Source of the DNA: Marinihelvus sp942491555
Lineage (GTDB): Bacteria > Pseudomonadota > Gammaproteobacteria > Xanthomonadales > SZUA-36
Length of the DNA stretch: 64,000 bases
Direction of reading: 5' to 3'
Assembly (NCBI GenBank): GCA_942491555.1
Contig: CALOBN010000005.1
Span: 682,001 to 746,000, forward strand
The notes below the pieces were generated by a model, which was not told the DNA's origin, did no database searches, and was given only the letters and a program-made list of their open reading frames with translations. The position numbers were made by a program, and so were the translations under genes. Positions 24,463 through 33,233 of the stretch are shown in pieces (positions within the stretch are counted from its first letter, which is position 1; each line of letters starts with the position of its first letter).

Positions 24463-25849
24463 TTAATTGTTCCTCAAAGGCCTGCGCAGCCGGTAATGGA
24501 CGTAAAGCGCCGCGGCTGGCCAGGGTTTGCGCAGCCGCACGGCCCAGGCTGTCGAATATCATGCCGTAAGCCACTGCGTGGATCAGCCCGCCGGACAGTG
24601 TGCCCAGGCCGGGAAAGGCTTTCAGGGCATTGCCGGTGATCGCAAGGGTCAGAGCGCTCATCTTGCGGATACGCCCGCCCGCGAGCTTGAGAAAGGATTC
24701 GATCTCAACCTCCTTCACCGACACATCGTATACCGCGCATAACTCCTGGATCAGCCGGGTTGCCAGCGCACCCTGGATGACCAGGTCGGAGCCGGGTGCG
24801 ACGGCGGCCAGGGCGCCAATCACGGCACGCCTGGAATAGCGGTTGACGAGCACCTCCGCCTGCTGTTCACGATGTGCCTGCCGGGCAGTATCGAGTTGCT
24901 CGGCAGCGAGCAACAGCACCGCATTGTCGCGCAGGGTGTCCAGAAGCTCCGCATCCTGGTCAATCTGTTGTTGCAGGGCCCTGCGCAAGGGTTCGACATC
25001 GGCGGGCCGCTCACGGCTCTCGCGTTGCTCCTGACCGTCGGCGAGCAGGCGCACGACCTCCTCGCGGCCACCGGTCTGAATGGGCACGATGTCGCGCCGG
25101 TCGATGCCGGTTTGTTCGGCCAGCCGGTCATGGATGACGCCAAGCTCCTGCTTGCTGTAGCGGTCCGATTTGTTCAGCGCGAGAATCAGGGGTTTTTCCA
25201 GAGCCTGCAGTCTTGCGAGCTCCTCATGCTGACTTGCGGTGATGTCACCATCCGTCAGAAATATGACCAGGTGCGAGCGGCGCGCCTCGGCCAGCACGCG
25301 TTCATCGTCGCCAAGATTAAAGCCCGGCAGGTCAGTGAGTATCACCTCGCCGCCTGAGTCACCGGTCCAGCGATACTGGTTCAGCTCAAGGGTTGTTCCC
25401 GCCCTGGGGTCCGATGGAGCCCTGGCATCGGGCAGCAGGGCATTGACCAGGGCGCTTTTGCCCGTGCTCACTTCGCCATAGATGGCGAGATACAAGGCGC
25501 CGGCGGATTTTCTGCGTCGCTGTTCCGCCAGTTCAGCGAGTGCTGCGCTGGTATCAATGCCGGCGGTCATGGACTCGTTCAGTTGTTCCTGCAGGGCCGC
25601 CTCGTCAAGCACCGGCGGCTCTGATGCGTCGTTATGCGACGCTCGCGGCCATAGCCAGCGCCATGCCAGCAGCGTGGCCACGCCGGTGAGTACGGCGAGC
25701 CCGCCTATCCAGGTGTAGCGCAGCCAGGCGGGTGCAGCCGCCAGACGATCCCAAACGGACAGCGCGGTGTCGGTGGCCAGCAGTAATAGCGCCAGGGCAA
25801 GAAAGCCCAGCAGCACGATTCCGGCCGCTAGTAGCAGACGCACAGACAA
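24359..25849 (-). CDS. membrane-anchored GTPase, partner of the downstream DUF697 GTPase
   Basis: About 496 aa. Two hydrophobic segments near the N-terminus precede a G domain with YGEVSTGKSAL (G1), DLPG (G3) and NKSD (G4). The C-terminal region has APGSDLVIQGALATRLIQELCAVYDV and a Gly/Leu-rich hydrophobic stretch resembling DUF697. The open frame reaches 25927, but that N-terminus crosses a strong dyad and has no family look. I prefer TTG 25849, 10 nt after gggag; GTG 25843 is an alternative. The two GTPases differ in sequence but share architecture, implying a heteromeric pair (inference). Confidence 0.8.
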   Translation of the reverse strand: MSVRLLLAAGIVLLGFLALALLLLATDTALSVWDRLAAAPAWLRYTWIGGLAVLTGVATLLAWRWLWPRASHNDASEPPVLDEAALQEQLNESMTAGIDTSAALAELAEQRRRKSAGALYLAIYGEVSTGKSALVNALLPDARAPSDPRAGTTLELNQYRWTGDSGGEVILTDLPGFNLGDDERVLAEARRSHLVIFLTDGDITASQHEELARLQALEKPLILALNKSDRYSKQELGVIHDRLAEQTGIDRRDIVPIQTGGREEVVRLLADGQEQRESRERPADVEPLRRALQQQIDQDAELLDTLRDNAVLLLAAEQLDTARQAHREQQAEVLVNRYSRRAVIGALAAVAPGSDLVIQGALATRLIQELCAVYDVSVKEVEIESFLKLAGGRIRKMSALTLAITGNALKAFPGLGTLSGGLIHAVAYGMIFDSLGRAAAQTLASRGALRPLPAAQAFEEQLNVALEKGAGQFARLAAQKVAGQGSGAAARDKTPS

Positions 25850-25902
25850 AACAGACAGGCTCCCTCGGTATCCGGAAAACTTGATTCTAGGGGGCAGATA
25901 TG

Positions 25903-25921
25903 ACCGGCCACAATGGCCGGT
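25903..25921. other. strong dyad between hemE and the GTPase pair
   Basis: Arms accggcca/tggccggt (8 bp) with a 3-base centre, between the hemE stop and the GTPase start on the minus strand. No T-run follows, so it is not a standard terminator; it could be an attenuating hairpin or operator. Confidence 0.45.
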
Positions 25922-25963
25922 GGTCATGGGCTATGCGTGGCCGGGGGCCCTCAGGCGGCCTGA

Positions 25964-27031
25964 CTAGCCCTGGTGATACCGGGGACTGGTCGCATGCAGA
26001 TGCTCAATCAGCACGCCGAGGTGTTCGGGTGGAACATCCGGTGTAATGCCGTGCCCGAGGTTAAAGATATGACCGCTGCCGTGCCCGAAGCTGGCCAGGG
26101 CCTGTTCCACCTGGGTGCGAATCGCGTCCGGGTTCGACAGCAGAATGGCCGGATCCAGGTTGCCCTGCAATGCTACCCGGTCACCCACGCGGCTGCGGGC
26201 TTCATGCAGGGAAATGGTCCAGTCCACTCCCAGGCCGTCTGCTCCGGTGTCTGCCAGCGCCTCCAGCTGAGTGTTGCAGCCCTTGCTGAACAGGATGAGC
26301 GGAACTTTACGACCGTCATGCTCCCGTTTCACGCCGTCAACAATTTGCTTGAGGTAACGCAGCGAAAATTCCTGGAAGGCCTCAAAAGACAAGGCGCCGC
26401 CCCAGGAATCGAATACCTGCACGGCCTGGGCGCCGGCCTCGATTTGTGCATTCAGATAGCTGGTGACAGATTGAGCCAGCTTGTCCAGCAGCACATGGGC
26501 AGTTTTCGGATCTTCATACAGCATGGTCTTTACCCGGCCGAAAGTGCGGCTTGAGCCACCCTCCACCATGTAGGTTGCCAGGGTCCACGGACTGCCGCTG
26601 AAGCCGATCAGGGGAACCTTGCCGTCAAGCTCGCGGCGAATGGTGCGTACAGCGTCCATAACGTAGCCAAGTGAGTCCTCCGGATCCGGAACACCGAGGG
26701 CGTTAATGGCTGCCGCATCACGCACCGGGTGCTCAAACTTCGGTCCCTCTCCCTGCACGAAATACAGGCCCAGGCCCATCGCATCGGGAATGGTCAGAAT
26801 GTCACTGAAAAGGATCGCCGCATCCAGATCGAACCGGCGCAACGGCTGCAGCGTGACTTCGCAGGCCAGGTCCGGATTGGTTGCCAGGCCCATGAAGCTT
26901 CCTGCTTCTGCCCGTGTGGCGAGGTACTCGGGCAGATAGCGCCCGGCCTGGCGCATGATCCAGACGGGGGTTCGATCGGTTTCCTGGCGCAGCAGGGCAC
27001 GTAGCAGACGGTCGTTTTTCAGTTCACTCAC
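25964..27031 (-). CDS. hemE: uroporphyrinogen decarboxylase
   Basis: Decarboxylates the four acetate side chains of uroporphyrinogen III to give coproporphyrinogen III in haem synthesis. The 355-aa sequence has the signature N-terminal TPVWIMRQAGRYLPEY with the substrate-binding Arg residues, FSDILTIPDAMGLG with the catalytic Asp, and GFSGSPWTLATYMVEGG. The ATG overlaps the TGA of aroB (ATGA), so it is coupled as third gene of aroK-aroB-hemE. Confidence 0.97.
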   Translation of the reverse strand: MSELKNDRLLRALLRQETDRTPVWIMRQAGRYLPEYLATRAEAGSFMGLATNPDLACEVTLQPLRRFDLDAAILFSDILTIPDAMGLGLYFVQGEGPKFEHPVRDAAAINALGVPDPEDSLGYVMDAVRTIRRELDGKVPLIGFSGSPWTLATYMVEGGSSRTFGRVKTMLYEDPKTAHVLLDKLAQSVTSYLNAQIEAGAQAVQVFDSWGGALSFEAFQEFSLRYLKQIVDGVKREHDGRKVPLILFSKGCNTQLEALADTGADGLGVDWTISLHEARSRVGDRVALQGNLDPAILLSNPDAIRTQVEQALASFGHGSGHIFNLGHGITPDVPPEHLGVLIEHLHATSPRYHQG

Positions 27032-28125
27032 AGGTCTTGGTTTCCGGGTTGGAGACAGGCCTCGATGGCATCAAGAATGTCATCGCGGCTGCTGTCGGTG
27101 TCAATGAAGGCCTCGCCCAGCGACTTGAGAAGCACAAGGCGGCGGGTTTGAGACGTGTTTTTCTTGTCCAGTTTCATCAGGCCGAGGAGGTCTTCAGCCC
27201 TGATCTCAGGTGGAATGGTGACGGGTAAATCCAATCCCTGCAAGATCGTGGTCAACTGCTGTGCTGTTCCGGCCGGGCACAGGCCGCGTGTCTCGCTGAG
27301 ATGAGCTGCCATGACCATGCCGATCGATACGGCTTCACCATGCAGGTAGCCGCGGTAGTTGGTATGCGTTTCGATGGCGTGACCGAAACTGTGTCCGAAG
27401 TTAAGCGTGGCCCGCACACCGGCTTCGAATTCATCTTCTGCAACAACCTGTGCCTTGTTGCTGACCGCGCGGGTCACGATGTCGACCAGGTAATCGGCAT
27501 CACCGCGCAGGAGCGCTTCCCGGCCGGCAGACAGGATCTCGAGGAAGCCGGCGTCGCGAATTGCGCCGCACTTTACGATCTCGGCAAGACCGGCAAGGTA
27601 CTCGCGCCGGTCAAGGGTGCGCAGCGTCGCGGTATCGGCAACCACAAGGCTCGGCTGGTGAAATGCGCCGACAAGGTTTTTGCCTGCCGGGATATTGATC
27701 GCGGTTTTGCCACCCACCGAGGCATCGACCTGCGCGAGCAGCGTGGTGGGAAATTGCACAAAGCGGATGCCACGCATCCAGCTTGCGGCGACGAACCCGC
27801 ACAGATCCCCGATCACGCCGCCGCCAAGTGCCACCAGGCAGGCATCACGCCGGATGCCATGCTCTGCCAGGAAAGTGATGGCCCGTTCAAAATTGTGCAG
27901 GGATTTCTCGGCCTCGCCATCGGGAAACACCAGGGTGTGAACCTCCCGCCCCGGAAGTGCGGCCAGCAGTGTGTCGAGATACAGCGGTGCCACGCGGTCA
28001 TTGGTAAACACGACCAGCGGCGTGTCCGGAACATAAGACCGCCACACCTCCGGTTGCTGCAGCAGGCCGTTGCCAACCATCACCGGATAGCTGCGGTCCC
28101 CGAGTTCAATTTTTAATGTGTTCAT
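27028..28125 (-). CDS. aroB: 3-dehydroquinate synthase
   Basis: Converts DAHP to 3-dehydroquinate, the second step of the shikimate pathway, using NAD and a divalent metal. The 365-aa product contains the NAD-binding DGEAEKSL, GGGVIGDLCGF, the substrate region FPTTLLAQVDASVGGKTAIN and metal ligands in NFGHSFGHAIET. It lies 66 bp after aroK in the same direction and overlaps hemE by 4 bp. Confidence 0.97.
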   Translation of the reverse strand: MNTLKIELGDRSYPVMVGNGLLQQPEVWRSYVPDTPLVVFTNDRVAPLYLDTLLAALPGREVHTLVFPDGEAEKSLHNFERAITFLAEHGIRRDACLVALGGGVIGDLCGFVAASWMRGIRFVQFPTTLLAQVDASVGGKTAINIPAGKNLVGAFHQPSLVVADTATLRTLDRREYLAGLAEIVKCGAIRDAGFLEILSAGREALLRGDADYLVDIVTRAVSNKAQVVAEDEFEAGVRATLNFGHSFGHAIETHTNYRGYLHGEAVSIGMVMAAHLSETRGLCPAGTAQQLTTILQGLDLPVTIPPEIRAEDLLGLMKLDKKNTSQTRRLVLLKSLGEAFIDTDSSRDDILDAIEACLQPGNQDL

Positions 28126-28191
28126 ATTCTGATCTTTTTATCCTGATCTTCCCATTCCGGCTTGCCCCTTCTGACCATCGTTCCTGACCAT

Positions 28192-28737
28192 TCAGTCGTG
28201 TTCCGCATCTTTCCAGTAAGCCTCGATGCGGCTGGCGAGATCCTCGGCGGCACGTGCAACCCCACGATGCCGGGACCTGAAAGCCAGATCGGAAACCTCG
28301 CCATACAGCGGATCTCTTTGCTCGGCCATCGCCGTGAGACGCTCGCGACGGTCCGGTGTTTGCAGCAGCGGCCGTTTGCGGTCCTGTTTCAGTCGCCGCA
28401 GTTGCTGGTCGACAGGTACTTGCAGCCAGACCACCAGTCCCGCGTTCTTGAGTAGTTGCCGGTTGCGTTGCTCGGTGACGACGCCGCCACCCGTGGCGAT
28501 CACAACTTGCTGGCGTGCGGCAAGCTCTCTGAGCATGCGCCGTTCGCGGGCCCGAAAACCGGCCTCGCCCTCGATGTCGAAGATCAGGTTTATACTGGCC
28601 CCGGTGCGTGCCTCAATGGCCTCATCGCAGTCGACAAAGTCGAGATTCAGGAGCTTCGCCGCGCGCCTTCCGAGTGTTGTTTTGCCCGAACCCGTTGGCC
28701 CGACAAGAATCACACGCCGGACCATTTTATCGCTCAT
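28192..28737 (-). CDS. aroK: shikimate kinase
   Basis: Phosphorylates shikimate with ATP. The 181-aa P-loop kinase has Walker A GPTGSGKTT near the N-terminus, the shikimate-binding DEAIEARTG and the GFRARE region, GGGVVTEQRN, and the lid RKRPLL. I choose ATG 28737 (MSDKMVRR), which has aggaa 8 nt upstream; a TTG one codon earlier is in frame. It heads the aroK-aroB-hemE run and is divergent from xrtH with under 50 bp between them. Confidence 0.95.
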   Translation of the reverse strand: MSDKMVRRVILVGPTGSGKTTLGRRAAKLLNLDFVDCDEAIEARTGASINLIFDIEGEAGFRARERRMLRELAARQQVVIATGGGVVTEQRNRQLLKNAGLVVWLQVPVDQQLRRLKQDRKRPLLQTPDRRERLTAMAEQRDPLYGEVSDLAFRSRHRGVARAAEDLASRIEAYWKDAEHD

Positions 28738-28781
28738 CAATGGCTTCCTGGCAGATGCGTTCCGGTGAACGGTCCGGTACC

Positions 28782-29363
28782 ATGCGCAGTATTCGGATTA
28801 ATCTCAGGTCGCGCCCCATGTTGCGGTTTTTTGTCATTTTTTCTGTGCTGTTAATCACCTTCTTTACGCTGGAAATTCTACAGCCGACCGAAAAGTACGT
28901 CATCCTGCCATTCACGGCGCTCGTCGCCGATATCAGTGTCGGGATCGTTACCATGTTTGACGACAACGTCGTCGCCTCGGGTAACGTGATCAGGGACTCG
29001 GTGAGCGGGTTCGGTGTAAGGATAGAGCGCGGCTGCAATGGTCTGGAGGCGGTCATCATACTGTTTTCTGCGCTGTTCGCCTTTCCTGCACCCTTTCGTT
29101 ACAAGGTTATTGGTTTCGTGATCGGATTTTTTGCGATCCAGGGGCTGAACCTGGTTCGAATCATCAGTCTGTTTTACATGGGTCAGTGGAACTACACCGC
29201 TTTCGAGTGGTTCCATTTGTATCTTTGGCAGGCTCTCATCATTCTTGACGCGCTGGTCGTGTGGCTGATCTGGCTGAAAAAATTGCCCGCCTACAAGCGC
29301 AAGCACCATGGCGATGACGGTGACGGTGCCGGACCCATGCAAGCTGTTGCGGGGCAGGCATGA
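28782..29363 (+). CDS. xrtH: exosortase H
   Basis: A polytopic membrane cysteine transpeptidase that processes proteins carrying a C-terminal sorting tail. The catalytic triad is visible: Cys85 in ERGCNGLEA, Arg126 in GLNLVRIISLF and His145 in FEWFHLYLWQ, embedded in five or six hydrophobic helices, and the 193-aa length fits XrtH. Start is uncertain: ATG 28782 is used here, with ATG 28818 (aggt 9 nt upstream) and ATG 28740 as alternatives. Its stop overlaps the pdxH start (ATGA). No protein with a WG-CTERM or PEP-CTERM tail is encoded in this window. Confidence 0.88.
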   Translation: MRSIRINLRSRPMLRFFVIFSVLLITFFTLEILQPTEKYVILPFTALVADISVGIVTMFDDNVVASGNVIRDSVSGFGVRIERGCNGLEAVIILFSALFAFPAPFRYKVIGFVIGFFAIQGLNLVRIISLFYMGQWNYTAFEWFHLYLWQALIILDALVVWLIWLKKLPAYKRKHHGDDGDGAGPMQAVAGQA

Positions 29364-29944
29364 ATCTGCCCGAAGAGGCGCTGAGTCGCTTCGCAGATTG
29401 CCTGGAGGCAGCGCAGCGGTCGAATGAGCTGGAGCCGACGGCGATGTGCCTATCCACGCTGAGTGAGCGGGGCGGCGTGTCTTCACGCATGGTGCTGCTG
29501 AAAGACTGGGATGCATCCGGTTTTGTCTTCTATACCAACCTGGAAAGCAACAAGGGTCGTCAGTTGCAGTGCAATACGCAGGCCGCACTGGTATTCCACT
29601 GGAAGACCACGGAACAACAGGTTCGGGTTGAGGGCGTCGCGGAGCCTGTCAGTGCTGCGGAGGCGGATGCGTACTTCGCCAGCCGTCCCCGCGGCAGCCA
29701 GCTTGGCGCCTGGGCTTCGGACCAGTCACGTCCGATGAAGGGTCGTACCGAGCTGCTGGCGCGCCTGGCGCAGGTCGAAGGCCGCCACCTGACGGGTGCA
29801 GTTCCGCGCCCTGAACACTGGTCGGGCTTTCGCGTGGTGCCTGAAATGATCGAGTTCTGGTACGGGCGCAAGAGCCGCCTGCACGACCGCTTCCGGTTCA
29901 CACTTCTTGATGGGGCCTGGAACAAGGAACGACTGTTCCCCTGA
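29360..29944 (+). CDS. pdxH: pyridoxamine 5'-phosphate oxidase
   Basis: FMN enzyme that oxidises pyridoxamine or pyridoxine phosphate to pyridoxal phosphate. The 194-aa sequence has SSRMVLLKDWDASGFVFYTN with the FMN/PLP contacts, ALVFHWKTTEQQVRVEG, and the C-terminal FWYGRKSRLHDRFRF. It is shorter than E. coli PdxH (218 aa) at the N-terminus, which is variable. It is coupled to xrtH and converges on yggT; the nearby yggS also handles PLP, a mild functional link. Confidence 0.95.
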   Translation: MNLPEEALSRFADCLEAAQRSNELEPTAMCLSTLSERGGVSSRMVLLKDWDASGFVFYTNLESNKGRQLQCNTQAALVFHWKTTEQQVRVEGVAEPVSAAEADAYFASRPRGSQLGAWASDQSRPMKGRTELLARLAQVEGRHLTGAVPRPEHWSGFRVVPEMIEFWYGRKSRLHDRFRFTLLDGAWNKERLFP

Positions 29945-29965
29945 TTTTTACCGCGCCGCAAGGCG

Positions 29966-30508
29966 CTATACCTGCACCCCCAGCAGCTCAATCAAAAAAC
30001 GAATCGCGATCAGCGCCACCAATGGTGAAAGGTCAAAGCCGCCCAGCGCGGGCAGAACACGCCTGATCGGCGCAAGCACCGGGTCGGTCAGCTGGAAGAT
30101 GAGCGGAACGATGGGGTGTCTCGCCCGCGGCCCAACCCAGCTCAGAATGACCAGGGCAATAATCAGGAAGAAGTAAGTCCACAGCAGGGTCAGCACCAGC
30201 TTGATCAGGGCAAACAGGACCAGAACCTGCGGCTCCATACTGGCCGGTGAAAACTGCAGAACCAGCCATACACCCAGAATCTCCAGGATGATCATTAGCA
30301 ATACGGAGGCGGTATCCAGTTTCCCAATCGAGGGAATAATCCGCCGCAACGGTATGAGTAAGGGGTTGGTAATCAGGACAAGGAACTGGCACACCGGATT
30401 GAAGAAATCGGCACGCACCCACTGCAGCAGCAGCCGCAGCATGACGGCGGTGATATACAGGTCGATTAATGTGCCGACCAGGTAGGTAAAAGCTCCGGAT
30501 GCATTCAT
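29966..30508 (-). CDS. yggT: YggT family membrane protein
   Basis: A 180-aa integral membrane protein with two YggT repeats, each with two hydrophobic helices; the short signature NPLLIPLRRIIPSIG in the first half has its counterpart TDPVLAPIRRVLPALGGFD in the second. Function is not established, though it is nearly always encoded with yggS and proC, as here: the gene overlaps proC by 4 bp and is last of yggS-proC-yggT. Confidence 0.92.
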   Translation of the reverse strand: MNASGAFTYLVGTLIDLYITAVMLRLLLQWVRADFFNPVCQFLVLITNPLLIPLRRIIPSIGKLDTASVLLMIILEILGVWLVLQFSPASMEPQVLVLFALIKLVLTLLWTYFFLIIALVILSWVGPRARHPIVPLIFQLTDPVLAPIRRVLPALGGFDLSPLVALIAIRFLIELLGVQV

Positions 30509-31317
30509 GAATCGCCACCTTCAGCGGCTAATTCTGCGCTGCGCCGCCGGGCAGCTTCGGCGGCTGTTTTGACCAGGTCGCGCAAACCTCCATCTTCGAA
30601 TGCAGTGATGGCGGCTGCCGTGGTTCCGCCTGGCGAGGTGACCTTGCGGCGCAGCGTGGCCGCGTCGTCCCCGCCAGCGGCCAGCATACTGCCGGCACCG
30701 AACGCTGTCCGGGTTGCCAGCTGTCTGGCGGTCGCCTCGGGCAGGCCGAGCTGTGTGCCTGCGTCCGTCAAGGCCTCGGTGAACAGGTAGAAATAGGCCG
30801 GACCACTGCCGGAAATCGCGGTAACCGCATCAATCTGCGACTCTGCGTCAACCCACACGGTCTCTCCGCCAGCACCCATTACCTGTTCCGCGAGCGTGCA
30901 TTGCTCCGGGCTGCAATGCCGGTCCGCATACATACCGGTAATGCCCAGGCCCATCAGGGCAGGTGTGTTCGGCATGGTTCTGATCGCCGCGACATCATCT
31001 GCAAGCCAGCCACGCAGGCTGTCAAGGGTGATGCCGGCAGCCACTGATACCACGCACTGACCTGCGGACAGGCAAGGGCCGAGCGAGCGCATCACGGTGG
31101 GCAATACCTGCGGCTTGAGCGCCAACACCACGAGGGCAGCACCTTGCACTGCATCCTCGGCCTGTTCAAAAGCCTTCACCCCCGGAAGCTCTGCCAGTCT
31201 CGAGCGTGCCTCGGGGTTTGTGTCTGCCACCTGGATCTGAAGCGATCCCCCGGTCTTGAGCAGTCCTCCGATAAGGGCGCTGGCCATGTTGCCACCGCCA
31301 ATAAAGCTAATGATCAT
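30505..31317 (-). CDS. proC: pyrroline-5-carboxylate reductase
   Basis: Last step of proline synthesis: reduces pyrroline-5-carboxylate with NAD(P)H. The 270-aa protein has the Rossmann motif FIGGGNMASALIGGLL at the N-terminus, VLALKPQ, RTMPNTPALMGLG, and the P5CR signature around VTSPGGTTAAAI near residue 228. The ATG shares its last base region with the yggS stop (TAATG overlap), consistent with coupling. Confidence 0.96.
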   Translation of the reverse strand: MIISFIGGGNMASALIGGLLKTGGSLQIQVADTNPEARSRLAELPGVKAFEQAEDAVQGAALVVLALKPQVLPTVMRSLGPCLSAGQCVVSVAAGITLDSLRGWLADDVAAIRTMPNTPALMGLGITGMYADRHCSPEQCTLAEQVMGAGGETVWVDAESQIDAVTAISGSGPAYFYLFTEALTDAGTQLGLPEATARQLATRTAFGAGSMLAAGGDDAATLRRKVTSPGGTTAAAITAFEDGGLRDLVKTAAEAARRRSAELAAEGGDS

Positions 31318-32048
31318 TAATCAGTCTCTCCAACATGAGTCCGTTCACTTGCCGGGTCATTGGCTGAGGGACGCGGACCGAAAAGGTCTGTACCGACCCG
31401 CACCATCGTACTGCCGCAGGCGGCAGCAATTTCGAGATCGCCGGACATGCCCATTGATAAGGTGTCCAGCTCGTAACCGGCCTGGCACAGCTGCTGTTGC
31501 AGCGACCTGAGGCGCTCAAAACTGGCCCGGGTCTCATCCGGTTCGGCCCCCTGCCTTGGAATACACATGAGCCCACGCAGTCGAATCGCCGGCAATTCCC
31601 TCGTAAGCGCGGCCAGAGCCCCGACTGCTGCGGGCGGCGCGCCGGATTTCTGCGCTTCATCATCAATATTAACTTGCAGGCAGACATTCAAAGGCGGCAG
31701 GGAGGGTGGGCGCTGCATCGCCAGCCGGCGGAGAATTTTTTCCCGGTCCACCGATTGAACCCAGTCGAAGTTACCGGCAATCTCACGGGTTTTATTCGAC
31801 TGGACCGGGCCGATGAAGTGCCAGACCAGGTCAAGGTCGCGCAACTCGGCCTGCTTCGCAATGCCTTCCGTTGCGCGGTTTTCTCCGAACGAACGCTGGC
31901 CGAGCGCATGCAAGGCGCGCACGGCCGCGGCCGGGTGCTGCTTGCTTACCGCCAGCAATTGGATGTCTGACGGCTCGCGTTGCGCACTTCTGGCGGCGGC
32001 GGTGATTCTCGCGATAACGTGAGAAAGGCGTTGGGCATATACGTTCAT
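31317..32048 (-). CDS. yggS: YggS family PLP-binding homeostasis protein
   Basis: A PLP-binding protein with an alanine-racemase-like TIM-barrel fold and no known catalytic activity; it balances B6 vitamers and amino acid pools. The PLP lysine is in LLAVSKQHP near residue 35, followed by FGENRATEG, WHFIGPVQSNK, and the C-terminal SMGMSGDLEIAAACGSTMVRVGTDLFG. It heads yggS-proC-yggT and is divergent from pilT. Confidence 0.95.
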   Translation of the reverse strand: MNVYAQRLSHVIARITAAARSAQREPSDIQLLAVSKQHPAAAVRALHALGQRSFGENRATEGIAKQAELRDLDLVWHFIGPVQSNKTREIAGNFDWVQSVDREKILRRLAMQRPPSLPPLNVCLQVNIDDEAQKSGAPPAAVGALAALTRELPAIRLRGLMCIPRQGAEPDETRASFERLRSLQQQLCQAGYELDTLSMGMSGDLEIAAACGSTMVRVGTDLFGPRPSANDPASERTHVGETD

Positions 32049-32066
32049 GTTGGAATTTAACCTTGA

Positions 32067-32141
32067 ATGTTCTAATGTTACGAGAACATATTAATAGTTA
32101 AGCCAAGGGATGATCTGGTTTTAACCCTTTTGGGGAGGGTT
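32067..32141 (+). promoter_or_regulatory. yggS/pilT divergent intergenic dyads
   Basis: An inverted repeat atgttct-N9-agaacat lies at 32067-32089 in AT-rich DNA just upstream of yggS. A second potential hairpin, aaccct/agggtt with a 7-base loop followed by ttt, lies at 32123-32141 in the presumed pilT leader. Both may be regulatory; neither matches a motif I can name. Confidence 0.3.
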
Positions 32142-32182
32142 TTGCCATTGTATCCCGCAAGGATCCAGTTCAGGAGGGGTAT

Positions 32183-33220
32183 ATGGATATCGCGGAATTA
32201 CTGGCTTACGCAGTAAAAAATAAGGCCTCGGATTTGCACTTGTCTGCAGGGCTTCCACCCATGATTCGCGTGGATGGAGAACTGAAGCGGCTGAATGTGC
32301 CGAACATCGACAACACTCAGCTTCAAGAGTTGCTTTACAGCACCATGAATGATTTCCAGCGTCGCGATTACGAGGCCAATCTGGAAGTCGATTTTTCTTA
32401 TGCCGTTCCCGGACTGGCTCGTTTTCGTGTGAACTGTTTTCATATGGATCGCGGAGTAGGCGGCGCGTTTCGAACCATTCCCGAGGCAGTTTGGACACTG
32501 GAAGACATCGGTGCACCCTCCTCGTTCAAGGAAATTATCAACGTGCCGCGCGGCATGGTACTGGTCACCGGCCCGACCGGTTCCGGTAAGTCAACGACGC
32601 TCGCTGCGATGATAGATCATCTCAACGAAACCATGGCCGGGCACATCCTCACCATTGAAGATCCGATCGAATTTGTGCACAGCTCGCGCAAATGCCTGAT
32701 CAATCAGCGTGAGGTTCATCGCGATACCCATGGTTTCAACCAGGCCCTTCGCGCTGCCTTGCGTGAAGATCCGGATGTGATCCTGGTGGGTGAGATGCGC
32801 GACATCGAAACCATTCGGCTGGCCCTGACGGCGGCTGAAACGGGTCACCTGGTGTTTGGAACATTGCACACAAGTTCGGCGGCCAAGACCATCGACCGAA
32901 TTATCGACGTGTTTCCCGCCGGGGAGAAATCGATGGTCCGCTCAATGCTGTCTGAGTCGCTGCGTGCTGTAATCGCACAGACGCTGATGAAACGCTACGG
33001 CGGCGGTCGCGTGGCGGCTTATGAAATTATGATCTCCACTCCGGCGATCCGTAACCTGATCCGCGAAGATAAGGTTGCGCAAATGTATTCTGCAATCCAG
33101 ACCGGCCAGGCCCTGGGCATGAACACCCTGGACCAGTATCTCGAGATGCTTGTTGGCCGTGGGATTATTTCCAAGCATGATGCCGCCCGGAAGGCGGTGG
33201 ACAAGAAGAGCTTTATGTAG
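32183..33220 (+). CDS. pilT: type IV pilus retraction ATPase PilT
   Basis: Hexameric ATPase powering pilus retraction and twitching. The 345-aa product has an N-terminal PAS-like domain with KNKASDLHLSAG, Walker A GPTGSGKSTT at 130-138, Asp box LTIEDPIEF, Walker B VILVGEMRD, His box TGHLVFGTLHT, and the C-terminal AIRNLIRE motif needed for retraction. Start ATG 32183 follows aggagggg. It is followed 13 bp later by pilU, the standard pair. Confidence 0.97.
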   Translation: MDIAELLAYAVKNKASDLHLSAGLPPMIRVDGELKRLNVPNIDNTQLQELLYSTMNDFQRRDYEANLEVDFSYAVPGLARFRVNCFHMDRGVGGAFRTIPEAVWTLEDIGAPSSFKEIINVPRGMVLVTGPTGSGKSTTLAAMIDHLNETMAGHILTIEDPIEFVHSSRKCLINQREVHRDTHGFNQALRAALREDPDVILVGEMRDIETIRLALTAAETGHLVFGTLHTSSAAKTIDRIIDVFPAGEKSMVRSMLSESLRAVIAQTLMKRYGGGRVAAYEIMISTPAIRNLIREDKVAQMYSAIQTGQALGMNTLDQYLEMLVGRGIISKHDAARKAVDKKSFM

Positions 33221-33233
33221 GGAGATTAAGGCG

